64,000 nucleotides of DNA, from positions 213,711-277,710 of the forward strand of contig NMRB01000548.1 in the NCBI GenBank assembly GCA_002633025.1. The letters are read 5' to 3'. A program made the translations under genes and the position numbers. Shown here one piece after another: positions 50,986-63,966 of the stretch. This DNA comes from Notospermus geniculatus. Taxonomy: Eukaryota > Nemertea > Pilidiophora > Heteronemertea > Lineidae. The stretch's first letter is position 1. Every line of letters begins with the position of its first letter. The notes beneath the pieces are model-generated. The model worked only from the letters and a program-made list of their open reading frames with translations. It was not told the origin of the DNA and searched no databases.

Positions 50986-52209
50986 AAGTTAACTTTAAGT
51001 GACTTTTAGGATTCCATATCGTACACCTTTAAGCAAAACATAAAGGGACCTTTAAGGGGGCTTTAAATGGCCTTTATGAATACTGTCCAGTGTACCTTTA
51101 AGCTTCATTTAAGTCACCATTAGGGACCTCCTCTACAGGGACCTTTAAGCGGGTCATTCTAAAGGGACTTAAAAGTTACCTTTTTGGGCTTCAAGGGACA
51201 TTCTGTATGTCTTACATAAAGAATGAAATGACAAATTAATTAGATCATGATATAATATGTATTCATTCGACAAAAATACATAATACATACTATATAGTAA
51301 ATAACATCAGCAGTGACAAAAAATAGATAATACAATTTAAAGCGGACTATTCTCGCCGAGTCAAAGATTCCACAGAATCTTTTCCGGATCGGCCGTCGCA
51401 ATGCATGATAGCAGATGCTGCTACGAATAAAACAGCTTGTTTTATTACTTTTGGTTCACTTGGACAGACGTGAAAAATCCACTTTAACCCTTTCCTCACC
51501 AATCCGCCCAACACCCAAAATACCAATCCGCCCAAATCCGTACCACAAAAACCATTCAAATGTACTAAAAACTAACTAATTCCGGTATTTCGGTGATACC
51601 GAACAAGTAGGCCTATGGTGAGGAAAGGGTTAACATATCAGCAGTGACAAAAATACATAATACATAGTCCTTTCAAGATACCTCTAACGCAAATGGTACT
51701 AGCTATAGGTTGAACTCTGCAATGTTACATGACCCTGTTCACTATTTTGGCAAGCTATTGTTAGTAACAGACTACCAAAACTGACAAGATTAGCCAAGTG
51801 GGATTTTTGCCTTAGGTATCTGGAAAGGACTTTTACTATAGTAAACATCAGCAGTGGGAACAGCATGTTTTATTTACATGTATATGTAAAGACTCATAAC
51901 AGACATCTTATTTTAGTGCTTGGTTTGCATGACTACATAAAGTCACTGATTGAACCTAAATGCAAATACAAATTCAACCTAAATGCAAATGCAACCCAAA
52001 TCCATAGGCCTATGACATCAGACATGCTGCAAAATCTCTAAATATACCTGATGCAATAAGTCACGTCAGTAGTGAATAGTGACTACAAGGACACTAGTCA
52101 AATGATGCCCTTGAAAGGGGCAAAGGCATACATGTCAGAAAGACAAAACATTTACATAAACATCAAGGACTCATCATAATAAGCATCCTATTTTAGCGCT
52201 TGGTTTACA

Positions 52210-52448
52210 GTACAGGTCACAACTGACATCCCTAAATTCGCGCAAGTTACGCGTAAGTCACTCGTAACTTACACAACAACTCACGAGCTATGTTACGCGC
52301 AACTGGTGAGTTACGCGAATTTCGCTAGCTACGCAGCGATTTATGAGGCGCGATTTTGGCGAGTTACGCGAAACCAAAGCCATGAGTTACTCGTAAGTTA
52401 CGAGTAGCTTACGCGAAGCCGTAGGGATGTCAATTGTGACCTGTACTG
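52210..52448. mobile_element. MITE with GAGTTACGCG internal words
   Basis: Ends ACAGTACAGGTCACAACTGAC and GTCAATTGTGACCTGTACTGT are inverted. The interior repeats GTTACGCG and GTAAGTTACGAGTA. Confidence 0.8.
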
Positions 52449-52849
52449 TACATCATGACTGACATTACATAAAGTTACTGATTTGAACCTAATTGAAAAT
52501 GCAAATTCAACCCAAATCCATAGGCCTATGACATCAGGCATGCTGCAAAATCTTGAAATACCTAATGAAATCAGTAATATGTATAGTGACTGCAAGGACA
52601 GCCTAGTCCACATGTTCATGGTTCAAATAATACCAGACACTGTAAGTCAAACGAGGCACTTGTAAGGGACGAAGGCATACATGTAAGCAAGACAAAACAG
52701 TTATACATAAACATCAGAGACTCCTCTTAATGAAAATCCTATTTTAGTGCATGATACGTAGTCATCTGATTGAAGTTAAATGCAAATTCTACCCAAATCC
52801 ATAGTCCTTTGACATGACACAAGCTGCAAATGAAATGGCCAGGGCCATT

Positions 52850-54028
52850 GTGCTCACCTCTGTGATAAGTCTCCATCAAGTGTGAAACTGTGACTCTCAT
52901 GGTCAATGTTGAGGATCAGTACAGAAAAGTTAAAGCTGAACATACCAAGAAGTACTTTATGATGTGATCAGTATTATCAGTCAATGACATAAACTCAGGT
53001 GTTGGCACGTCCAGAAGGAGTACAATTTCTGAATACAATGAATACAAGTGGTATTTGTGAACAAACTGCTTTCCTGTCTAGGTCACAGATGTCAAAAATT
53101 CTATTTTTCAAGATGGCCACCTGGCGGCCACACGTGACGTTCGTTGCGACTGAAATTTTAGCAGGAATGTGCAGGATACTTGCATAGATATTTAGACAAC
53201 ATTGAAACATCGTAACATTTACTACCTCTGAGATATGGCCAAAGTCAATTTTTCAAGATGGCCACCTGGCAGCCATGTTGAAGTCCAATCGAACCGAAAT
53301 TTAGCATAACTAGATGGTACCATGACACATATTTAGGCACGGTTAAAGCATCCTAGCTACCCCTATTTATGAGGTGTGGGCCGAAGCCCATTTTTCAAGA
53401 TGGCTCCCTGGCGGCCATATTTGACGTCGAATCTCACTGAAATTTACCATATATATTTATATGGTACCTAGATACATGTTTTGACAACGTTAAAACATCC
53501 TACCTACTCCTATTTATAAAATGTGGGTCAAAGTCCAATTTTCAAGATGGCTTCCTGGCGGCCATATTTGAAGTCCGATCGGGTTGAAATTTGGAGCATT
53601 TGTGCAGGGTGCCTAGATATATCTTCACACCAAATCACAATGCTCTATGTCAAATAGCCATGAAATGTGCCACCAAACAGTGAATTTTGAACTTTGACCT
53701 CTCTGACCTTGAAAAGTAGGTCAAATCAAAAACCCAGGATTTATGTGATGTAGTCTCATCAGAGGAACCCACCATAAAAGTTTCGTGGTTCTAGCTAACA
53801 GCGTTCAGGAGATACGGCCCAAAGAAGGTTTTCACAAAGTGCCCCCTACAGGCCAGAGTGTATAAGCAACAGCGCTAAGTTTCGGTCCAGAGATAGTTTT
53901 TGCCATAGGCTACCTGTACACCAAAATTCAAGTTTCTAACCCAAGCGGTTTAGAAACGTGCCACCCATGTTAACGACGACGGACGACACACCATGAGAGA
54001 AGCTCACCTCACAGAGGTGAGCTAAAAA
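52850..54028 (-). repeat. AGCTCAC-palindrome repeat family, reverse copy
   Basis: Ends in AGCTCACCTCACAGAGGTGAGCTAAA with GACGACGGACGAC just inside; several TTTTCAAGATGGCCACCTGGCGGCC modules. Confidence 0.8.
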
Positions 54029-54293
54029 CTCTGCATACGTTGCGTAATACAGAAAATAGTGACTGCAAAGTCGTCAACCATGTCCACATGTTCATAGTTC
54101 AAATACCACACACGCTGCAAAAACTCTGAATAAACTCTGAAATCAGTATTGAATAGTAACTGCAAGGTAAGCCTTTTCCACATGTCCACGGTTCAAAGGG
54201 GAACCATTTTCCTAACTAATTTTTCATTATGTAGCAGCTGATTGTCCCATTGAGTTTCACGAAAACTTCAGATGTAATACCTTAAATTGTGAA

Positions 54294-54370
54294 TGAGAAA
54301 AATATGACATTGACTTCCATTAGCAAAACTTGTTTTCCTAATGGAAGTCAATGTCATATTTTTCTCATTG
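54294..54370. repeat. Perfect 32-bp-arm hairpin
   Basis: AATGAGAAAAATATGACATTG... pairs exactly with its complement across a 13-bp loop. Confidence 0.85.
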
Positions 54371-54594
54371 TTTAACAAAGTACTTTCACAGAATGTTACA
54401 CGATTCTGAGCCTTACACGATTCTGAGCCTTAAACACCCTTAAGTTTTCGTAAAAATAAACCAGTTGCAGCATAAATGAAAAAAATTGGTTGGGGAAAAT
54501 GGTTCCGAAAGGAAGCAGCCCATTCCAGACACTGTACGTCAAATAAGGCACTTGTAAGGAACAAAGGCATACATAAGCAGGACAAAGCATTCGT

Positions 54595-57500
54595 CTATTG
54601 TTCTTCATCATCGCCAAGGCGTACTGCCCAGGCAGGAGCTTCTTTCGGCACTGGGCGGCTCGACTCATTGTTTGTACGTATGCGCTTTACGCAACTCTGA
54701 CGTTGCCTTTCCGTTAAGGAGTCATCGTAGAGTTTCCGCAGTTTTCTTTTCACAACCCTCAACTTCTTACGTTCCCAAGGGAGCTTTGACACGTTAAAGA
54801 CATTCTCATCTGCCTCCACCCCACTCTCCTCACTACTCATGAATTCCGGATAGAGTATCTCCTTAGCCTCCTCCTTCGCTGCTGGCTCCCACCCGGAGAT
54901 ATCCAATGCTTTGCGCATTTTATCACATTTCTGAAAGGAAAAGCAGTTCTTTTTATACACATACAAAACAAAACAAACATTACACACCAAAAGCGAGCGG
55001 GACACTTTATACAGGCAAGTATCATATATATAATGTAAAAATGGTGGTTATTTTGCTCTACAAGCTCCACCAATACAAATCCTGGCTGGGGTGATACAGC
55101 CACCAAAATCAGGACTGATACAGATTTCAACTGTTGGACCCATATCAGTCCAGCAAAATCAGGACTGATACAGATTTTGACTGTTGGATGCGTCACGACA
55201 CAGCGACACGATGTCGAATGACGTCACGACGTCATTGGACGTTTTTCGTAAGTGTCTTGAATATATGATACAAATATCATCATATGAGCCGAGCTGTATC
55301 AGTCCCTTGTATATCATGGCCTTCGACCCCGTATCATCCCTCGGGCTCCGCCCTCGGGATGATACGAGGTCTCAGGCCATGATACCGGGACTGATACAGC
55401 TCAGCTCATATGATAACATCATGGCCAGCAATTGTGGTGGTGGTGGTTGACAGTTCACAGCACACTTCACCACTCTGTGCAATCTGGGTGGCAAGACACC
55501 AAAATGGTTTCATTCTCGCCAACTCATGGTCGCCACAAAACTTCTGTGGTGATCGAGCGGCCTTTGCACACTAACACTTGGCCATTTTTGCAGCAACCAC
55601 GAAAATTGCCAACAATGAAAGTGGTGAAGTATGCAGGGATATCAAGTCCAATATCTCTGGTAGTCACTTTTTTTACAATGGAGAACATCGCATAATCACA
55701 ACAGTTAAGCGTTTACAGCATCATTGATGAGATCAGCAGCCCTCAGGTCATGCACATACCTCCCGGAGCCTTATCTGCCTCCTACATTTCTTTCGGTGAG
55801 CTTGCTCACTTCCATTAGTGGCCCGCTTTTCTTTTTCCTTCAAACTGCGAAAATATGTACGCAAAGATTCTGTAACAGAAACAACAATGGATGAGTTTCT
55901 CCAAGTTTTTCCTCCAATCACACTGCAAATCAGTATGTACGATGCACTGTACTAAAGCCGTGTTCACACTCCAGTTTTATAGCGATAACAAGTTAAGTCA
56001 GTTAGCGATAGGTGTTCACACACAAATAGTTCCGGCTTTCATACTATTTTTGGTAAAAAGCATCCGTCAGGCATTTTTAGAACGTTGTAGCCCAAGCGAT
56101 TTAGTCCGAATGGTATAGAATTAGTCGTGTGTGAACAGCTACAGCGATAAGATTGCTAGATCCACGCATGCGCATTTAATAATATGTATTTTTTCCTCCC
56201 GGCTTTCAGCATGGACTGACCACATTTGTCAGGACTGCACATCCCCTTGAAAATGACTCTAGCGAGAGGATTGGCTTGCAGTACAGTCAACGATTTTCAA
56301 CGAAATTGGGGTGTCCGAGCACAGGTTCTTGTGGTTGGGGGACCATAGGTCCTTACACACTTTACTGACAATGTACAGAAAACCAACATTGTCAGTAAGT
56401 TTGTAAGGACCTGTACAATCCACCAACCACAAGAACCTGTGGTTCGAGCTGAACACGATTGTTGCCTGTCATGGGCGCAGCCCTATTGAAAATGGTGAAC
56501 TTGACCCGAAGTGTGCACTATTACAAGTTCATCAATGGCACTGGGCCTAAAACACCGCCAGTGAGAACACTTTGTATCATGTTGTATCGGAACGAGTAAG
56601 AATCCCCGATCAGTGCCAGAAAAAGGTCATCGATTGACGGAATAAGCCGCATTGTACAATAGGATTTCCGTTATGTGCCACGGAGTAACGTCACTTCCGA
56701 TCTGGGATTCTAAACTTTAGCCGTTGTATCATTCAGGGTAGATTGATACATGTAGGCCTAGGCCAGTCTGAAAAGGTGCATTTTGACCGTTCGGGTGAGA
56801 AGCATTTTCCGGAGGTAGTGATTTAACAGAAAATGGTCACGGAGCTTTTCAGGTCTGAACGCACCTTTAAGTAGCTTTTTTGGTGGGACCTGTCAAAAGA
56901 TGTTTCACAATTTAGGGCACCACTAGGTCCTGTTTTATCAAACAAGTTTGAACAGCTTACCTTCAACCTGCAGATATGTGAACGTATTCTCTCCACAGGC
57001 ACCCACCACTGCCTGAGCAACTCTCTTGACAACCGCATTGTTGGTGGCAGAACTAAACCTGAAATCAACATGATATCATGGATGTTAAATAATATGTCAA
57101 TGTCTCAAATGCCAAGCTATTGCTAATGCCAGTCAGTTAGACAGACAGCTAAGCTCATAAACTACAGATAGTAGTCTCTATCAACACTCATACACTGTAC
57201 ATTTTCTGTGTGATAGGCAAACGATGAATCGACAAAACCGGCACTTTTCCAATGAGTACCTTGGCAATTTGAAAAGCTCACACAAAAGACGACTTTATCG
57301 TATTTTCTGCACTACCAACCGCACTTCCCTAAGACCCGCACCCCCATAGATCATTGCTAAATCCTCAGAGATGCTCCGCACTGCTGTATCACCCGCGATC
57401 TTGTTGGTTAGCTCAAGCCTCCCAGCATGCCCAGCCAGCATGCCCTGGTGTCAGTGACTAGTTGGAGCAGTCAGTGACAACTCGGGTACTCGAACGAACT

Positions 57501-60500
57501 AAACCAGAACAAGCCTCAATAACTCACAAGCCAGTTTCTGTAACAACCCGGGTACTCGAACGAACTAAACCAGAACAAGCATCATTTTCAATCAAACAAA
57601 ATGGATTCCCTGGGAATGATCATGCCATTTCACCTAGTTTTGGACCTGTTTTACACCAGAATTTTGTGCGGATTCATAAAAATAGGCCTATGACATGATG
57701 CAAGGAACAATAAAGAATGGATTTGTATCTTCCATGAAATTATGCATGGTTATAGAGCCGATTATAGGCCTTAATCCACGTAAGAACCGCACCGTTGTAT
57801 CACCCGCACTCAAAGGAGGTTCCACGGTGACGTCACATCACGTGATCACACATTATGTTATAGACTCGTGCGTGAGCTTGAAGCCGGCAGAAACATGGCG
57901 AGCTCCTTCGTGCACAGATCAGCGAGGAGCTCAAACAATTTGAAATCAACCTTAGTTTGGCTTTATTGCATTGTCCCTTACATCAATGATAATAAAGAGC
58001 TTTTCCATCATATTTGGCTCAATATGAAAGCCGAATTATGCGAAATATATGTAAAGCAACCTATAATGAAGGTCATTTTCAAAGTCACTAAACAGTATCA
58101 TAATGAGGGGCTCCAAGGGGCTCTTTGGTGTTTTTGGCTTCATTTGCATATATTCTTATTGTTCTAAGCGGCGGGAATGCCCTTCCATTCTTAAAATGAT
58201 GACAAAGCACATTTTCCCAACACAGGCAATTGGCGATTGACGTGAGACCAGCATGATCAAACTGTTGAAATTTCAATAAATCGCCATGAATAACTCAAAT
58301 TTATTACGGCAATGGTAAATTGTATATTCATCCTCAAAGGCCATTTGGGTTATTTTCGTACATTTTGATGAGTATGATGATATTTTTGGTGTGAATTTCG
58401 CGCATAACTTCACGTGGTGTTGTTTACATTGACCGCAGCCATCTTGAAATAAGAGTGACGTCACCGTGGAACCTCCTTTGACCCGCACTCGTGATTTTGG
58501 GGGTCTTTTCGCAGAAAAAAAAGCGGGTCTTATGCCGGAAAATACGATACTTTATGGCCGTATTTTATTTACAATACACTGTATGTCAGAATAATTATGA
58601 CATGACATGACCATGACACTCCCATTGGCTATTGACGATCAAAGCAATTTAAGGTTTTTGAAATAGCTGTTGCCAGTGGCGGATCCAGGATTTTTGCCAA
58701 ACAAGGGGGCGTAGAATACGCAAACTCCCTGAGCACGTACCGAAGGTGCGAAGCCTCGAAAATTTTGGGATAAAAGTGCCGGAAATGTGATTAATTTTCC
58801 TGGCACCTTGGCAGGCCAAATTGAACTTTCTTTTTACAGAAAATCAGCTGTCTGATTACGCATTTCAAAATTTTGCTGCTCAGCAGTTGAAGGGGGCCAC
58901 CACTGGTCATGCTGGTTGCATCAGTCAATAATTAGGGCGCACTGAGAAATGAATAGCTAGGGTGCACTGAGAAATACGATGCAGTATGCGACTCTCCTTT
59001 TAGCACTGAACCGCGCCTAAAGAGTTCACGACGGTTTTAGCACTGAACCGCGCCTAACCGTGCTCTACGCCACATACGTTTAAAGTATTCCACCATGACA
59101 TCCCCGGCCGTCATGCCAGTGGCTGATTGAAGATCGAAACATTTACAATTTCAAGTAAAAACAAGAGCAACGCAGAGCGTGGCATATGCCCCCGACTGGT
59201 ATGTTGTTTGTGGGCAAAGCAATCTGAAATTAATTGATGGAAACTCGATTTCAAGATGGCCAGCTTAGCCACCATCTTGGATGGGTGGCAGAGCTAGTCA
59301 TCAAAAATAACCTTCCCCTCATAGATGCAAACCCTCACAAAAAAATTCAGGTTGATTGTGCAAAGTGTTCTCAAGTTTAATCAACGGAATCCAATTTCAA
59401 GATGGCCACCATAGCCGCCATCTTGGATGGGTGGCGGTCCGGAGCTGGTCGTCGAAAGGTACCGTCCCCTTATAGAGACCAAGCCTCACAAAAAAATTCA
59501 GGTTGATCGGTCAAAGCGTTCTCAAGCTAAGTGACGGAAACCAAATGTCGGACACCGACGCACGCGCCACGACATAATGCCCCCGACGTTTTCGGAAGTC
59601 GGGGGCATAAAATTGGTTCATTGCATCAGAAATAAATAGGGTGCATCGAGAAATACAATGCAGTATGTGACTCTCCTTTTAGCACTGAACCGCACCTAAA
59701 GAGTTCACAACGGTTTTAGCACAGAACCGCGCCTAACCGTGCTTTACGCCACATACATATAAGTATTCCACTATGACACCCCCCTTGGCCAGGGTTATGC
59801 TCTTATCCGAGCATGAAATTTAGGACCTTTTTAAAAGACTTTTAATGACCAAGTTGATCTAAATTTAGGTCGGTTTCAGCAATTTCCAGGAAGCATGTGC
59901 AAAGTTTAAAATGCAATTTACAACAACCAGACAGGCACGGTCCAGGATTTTTGATAGAGGGGGGTCTGGGTCACCTTGAGGTGCTGGTTCCTCCCCCCAA
60001 CAGAAAATGTGGAAATCTAGAAGGCCCTTCACACAATTTCATAGCAGCAGCTTTTACGCCACGCATTTAAAGTATTCCACTGTGACATCCCTCTGAACTG
60101 AAGATCGAAGCAATGTCAAGTAAATTTAGTTAGCTTGCATAAGAAATAAGAATTCACAACGGTTTTAGCAAGAACCACGCATTACAGTATTCTATGCCAC
60201 TCACGAAAAGTGCACATCAGCAAAGTGACACAGAACAACAGCACATTTTACTCACGTTTGGGTAAAATCAAACCCGTTGAAGTCATCTTTTGTCTTCAGC
60301 TCATTGTAAATAGATCGGGCCTTCCTCTGAAAAAAATATTATTAATTAAAATTCATCATCACGACTTAAAGTGTACAACATGGTGACGTCACATGGTTAT
60401 TGATATCGGAAGCTGCTGCTGCTGCTGCACGTGCGTCCTCAGGTGGGGTCTGGGGCCTCCCCTAGAAAAATTTGAAATCTAGTATAGGCCCAATGAGGTT

Positions 60501-61795
60501 CAACTGTAATTTTTTCATCCTAAAAGTTCCACTCTGCCACCATCAGTCATCTGGACGGATGCAGTCTACAGGCTAATTAATTGCCAGGACATGCAGAAGG
60601 GATTGTACTATTTATTGTTTATACCCAGGCTGGAATAAAAAATAAAAATAAAAAAGCAAAGGTCCCCCCTGCTGGGCGATAAACATACAAACTATTTTAT
60701 AAAAGTATTTTTACTGGCCCTGGGACTGGGTACGAGTAGGCCTACGACAGCCAAACACCAAAATATAAATTCTAGGATCATGGCAGTCTTGTTGTTGTTA
60801 CACTGCGCATGCTTATTTAACTGCCGCGTTATAATATACGGCAGTGCCGTATCTGTAGACACTGCCGTACCTGCAGACAGTTTGTTTTTCACTTGGGCTT
60901 TAATAGCCAGGGAGCGTGGGCTAAAGAGGCATGCAGGGCATCACCAATCCCCACTCAATAATAATAACAGATGGTTTCGAGGAAAATGGCCGCCCTATTG
61001 TTGGCATTTCATTTGTTGTGGCTTTTAATTTTGCGAACACATGTACTTTCTTTTGGCAAAGTTCCATCTCCAAAATTAGCCAAAATATTCACACCAATTG
61101 TACGGTAACAATGTGTTCATAGGCCTAGGCTAGATGACGTTAAATTTATAGATCCAGAAACCGAAATGTTTGAGAGAAATTAGGCCGTAAAAAATTGTAA
61201 ACAAACGGGCGCCATTTTCTTCGAAAGCTGGTGTACATAATAATAACATTAAAATGCTCCATATGGATTTATACCATGCATTTCTATCAACCAAAAGGAA
61301 GAAATTGGTTATTAACATCTTAGTTCAATAACTCCATACATATTTTTTATAATATGTAAGCATTTGAATAGGATGTCGTTGGATTTTGATGACACGTTTT
61401 TTACACGTGCACGCCATTCAGTGCAGAATAGGCCTACATGTAGGGGCATATGCACATGGTTAAGGCCTATTGTATGTCTGCATATGTTCACCATACAATG
61501 CCATAAAAGCTACGGTAGGCGGTGTAGCATGATAGGAGGTCTAATTTCAACATTTCACTCGACTAACCTTGCATGGAGTAGGTACCTGCACTACCTTCTC
61601 CGCCCTCTGTTTCCTGCTTTTGGGGCTTGGTGTTTTTTGTTCCAGTGCTGCCAACCGCTTGCGCAGTTCCTCGTTTTCACGCCTTTCTTCTTTGAGTTCG
61701 TCCAAAACCTTCGTTGTTGTTTCCCTCTGGAGCCGATTCTCTTCAATGTTTCGTTCAAGGAGTACAACGTACTGGTCTTGAATTGGCTGTGCCAT
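54595..61795 (-). CDS. Five-exon gene for a 280-aa coiled-coil, basic protein of unknown function
   Basis: Exons 61795-61568, 60326-60256, 57058-56961, 55869-55760 and 54930-54595 join with matching phases (0, 2, 1, 0), all GT-AG, ending at a stop; total 843 coding bases. The N-terminus from MAQPIQDQYVVLLERN is a coiled coil (about 10-60) with a KSRKQRAEK basic tail. Exons 2-4 encode RKARSIYNELKTKDDFNGFDF, a helical domain (NNAVVKRVAQAVVGACG) and SLRTYFRSLKEKEKRATNG... HRKKCRRQIRLRE, strongly basic. Exon 5 adds ISGWEPAAKEEAKEILYPEFMSSEESG and a C-terminal APAWAVRLGDDEEQ. I recall related uncharacterised proteins in cnidarians and deuterostomes, with no known function. Met at 61795 is preferred over the upstream one at 61843, whose added residues are an unlikely hydrophobic leader. 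Confidence 0.82.
55277..55414. repeat. Imperfect palindrome, about 138 bp
   Basis: ATCATATGAGCCGAGCTGTATC pairs with GATACAGCTCAGCTCATATGAT; the centre is the CCCTCGGGCTCCGCCCTCGGG hairpin. Lies in an intron of the minus-strand gene. Confidence 0.8.
56323..56443. mobile_element. MITE-like hairpin
   Basis: CACAGGTTCTTGTGGTTG and TAAGTCCTTACA-like segments pair with their complements near 56400-56443 around ACATTGTCAGTAA. Confidence 0.8.
57297..58548. mobile_element. Transposon with ATCGTATTTTC ends, containing a nested element
   Basis: Left ATCGTATTTTCTGCAC...AAGACCCGCA and right GCGGGTCTTATGCCGGAAAATACGAT are inverted relatives. Most of the interior is non-coding. It also contains a tandem pair of CGGGTACTCGAACGAACTAAACC units at 57480-57590. 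Confidence 0.65.
57810..58481. mobile_element. Nested 672-bp element
   Basis: Inverted ends TCAAAGGAGGTTCCACGGTG and complement. The 7-bp CCCGCAC is duplicated (57803-57809, 58482-58488), extendable to 8 bp (ACCCGCAC). Confidence 0.85.
58912..59780. repeat. Direct duplication flanking a GGGGGCAT element
   Basis: 58980-59110 (CAGTATGCGACTCTCCTTTTAG...) recurs at 59660-59780, partially again at 60050-60200. Between them, 59162-59612 begins near GGCATATGCCCCCGAC and ends GTCGGGGGCATAA, with paired AAGATGGCC modules. Confidence 0.75.
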
Positions 61796-61843
61796 GATGA
61801 TCAAAACAACAAAAGCCAAAAATAAGCAATAAACGCGCGACAA

Positions 61844-62830
61844 ATCTGGAATAATGACCTCTCTTCTCTCCGCCTAATCAAGTAATGGCATGAATCGCGC
61901 CGTTAAAACAAAGAACTTCCGGAACCGGGCATGCCGCCTGCCGGCATGGCCGGGGGGTGTCGTGCGTGCAACGAAGTGGTCTTGACCTTTTTATAGGCCC
62001 CTATCTATTAATATATTTGATTACGATGACTTCGATATTAAAGTAGTAAAATAAAATAATTAGAGGGCCCTGGATGGAATTGGCTGTGGCAATGGACATG
62101 TTACGACACTCAAACCTCGTCCCCATGCATTTGCATGTTGGTACGTTCATGCATGTCATGTACCGTTTTAACGACCTCTACCTGAGGCCGAGGGTGCTTG
62201 TTAAGTCGATCAAACCGCATTGCATTGTGGCACCTCGCCATTCATCAGTTCAGTTCATGATTTTCGGTCGTGTTTCAACGAAATTCACTGTATATACAAG
62301 TCAAAGAAGCTGAGCAGAGGCATTCTAGAGGTTGATGGTAAGTTATCAAAGCTATCGAGTTAGCGCCGACCCGAGACGGGCTTGTTTGGCCGACGAACAC
62401 CACTGAACATGCTGAACTGTGAACAACATGCCGAATCTGAGCCTGCCTCCACTGTCCACTGGCCTGCATTTGCAATGCTGCATGTCATGTACATCTGATC
62501 TGTGCATAGGCCCAGCACTACATAGGCCTACAGTCATGTAGGCCTATGAGCCTATAGCCTAGGCTACATATGTACCGTATTCATGATGTGTAGTGCATGC
62601 CTCTACTACTGCGCTGCGGCGGTGTGTTTGCTGTTCGGCCTAACTCAACTCACGAACTGGTTGGGTTCATGCCCTCAATAAATGGCCTCATCCTGGACCT
62701 GGGCCCAAGGATAAGCATGATAAGGTTGAGTCAACAATATTATGGCCTAGGCCCCTACCGCTAAGCCTAAAAGTTTGTTTTTTATTTTTACTTTTCTGAA
62801 TTAGGCTACCGGTACTCGGTAGGCCATGTA
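61844..62830. other. Probable upstream region of the five-exon gene; no other gene seen
   Basis: CG-containing sequence directly upstream of the first exon (61850-61960) could hold its promoter; no core motif identified. The remainder shows only short frames. Confidence 0.4.
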
Positions 62831-62957
62831 CATGTAGGCCTAGCCACAGGCCCCTGTGAAGTTGTGTTCGAGGCCGACATGTACCCCCTATACATGTATA
62901 TACAATAGAAATAGACAAGGCTGGAAACATGTAGGCCTACAATTCTTGTACACTGAA

Positions 62958-63084
62958 CCACAGGCGCATGAGGCTCGGTCTGTGGGGGTTTTTATACACA
63001 CTGTGTGTGTATATCCCAGTGTGTACCAGGAAATACCCCGATTTTACGTCAAAACCCCCACAATCCGAGCCTCATGCGCCTGTG
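62958..63084. mobile_element. MITE nested in the left foldback arm
   Basis: Ends CACAGGCGCATGAGGCTCGG and complement. ACTGAA is duplicated on both sides (62952-62957, 63085-63090). Absent from the right arm. Confidence 0.88.
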
Positions 63085-63738
63085 ACTGAATGCAGACCCC
63101 CTTACACCCAGACGAAAATCGCCCCAAAATGCACATTCACATAAAACAAGCTAACCTCAATAAAACTGGGCATCTGGCGATTCCTAAGAATTATTCATTT
63201 GTATTCAATGCAATAAAGTTCTTGTATTCTGCAAAGAATTAAACTTTAGGCCTGCCTAGGCCTAGCTATTCACTTTTTTTTTGTTGAAAATCCAACAAAA
63301 ATCAAAATTTAGATATGTTGAAGACATGCTGTTGAATACTGATGTTGACCACTCTCTGCGCCTCTCGAGAAGCCTACCACGCACAGAGGGAGGTGAACAT
63401 CAGTATCTGAAGAGCATGTTTTCAATATAATCTGAATTTCGATTTTTGTTGGATTTTCAACATAAAAAGTGAATAAAGTTTAATTCTTTGCAGAATACAG
63501 GAACTTTATTGCATTGAATACAAAGGAATAATTTTTAGGAATCGCCAGCATGCCTACATGTAGTTTTATTGAGGTTAGCTTGTTTTATGTGCATTTTGGG
63601 GCGAGGTTTGACCGGGTGTCATGGGGTCTGCATTCAATAGGCCTACAGGAATTGTACATGATTCCAGCCTTGTCTATTTTTAAGGGGTACCCTGCTACGT
63701 TTACCGTAGCTAGGCCTCGAACACAACTTCACAGTGGC

Positions 63739-63966
63739 CAGGGCTTGAAATAAGCTGTGGCCATTTTCCAAAACACCCTTACTGGCCCTCTAAAATGATT
63801 CTTGTCCAAGGTCATGGATGGCCAACTTCAGCTGACCCAGTTCATTATTACATCAATCAAATGAAGGCACACAATAGGCCTAGGGTCAGCCAGCCATGGC
63901 CCTGGACACTTTAGAGGGCCAGTAAGGGTGTTAATAGTAAATGGCCACAGCTTATTTCAAGCCCTG
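63739..63966. mobile_element. MITE nested in the right foldback arm
   Basis: Ends CAGGGCTTGAAATAAGCTG and complement, about 55-bp arms reaching GGCCCTCTAAA. Absent from the left arm. Target duplication unclear. Confidence 0.85.

Larger units (their letters stand above)
51190..54594. other. Repeat-rich, no supported gene
   Basis: Holds three to four diverged copies of a block with CATAGGCCTATGACATCAG...AAGGCATACATGTAAGC (about 51950-52200, 52460-52760, partial at 52770-52820 and 54050-54600), interrupted by a MITE and an AGCTCAC-family copy. Confidence 0.65.

Noticed and set aside
61796-61843. Hydrophobic leader MSRVYCLFLAFVVLII as a signal peptide of the five-exon gene
   Set aside because: The remaining protein is a nuclear-looking basic coiled-coil protein, and MAQPIQ is a better start; the upstream residues are likely 5' UTR.
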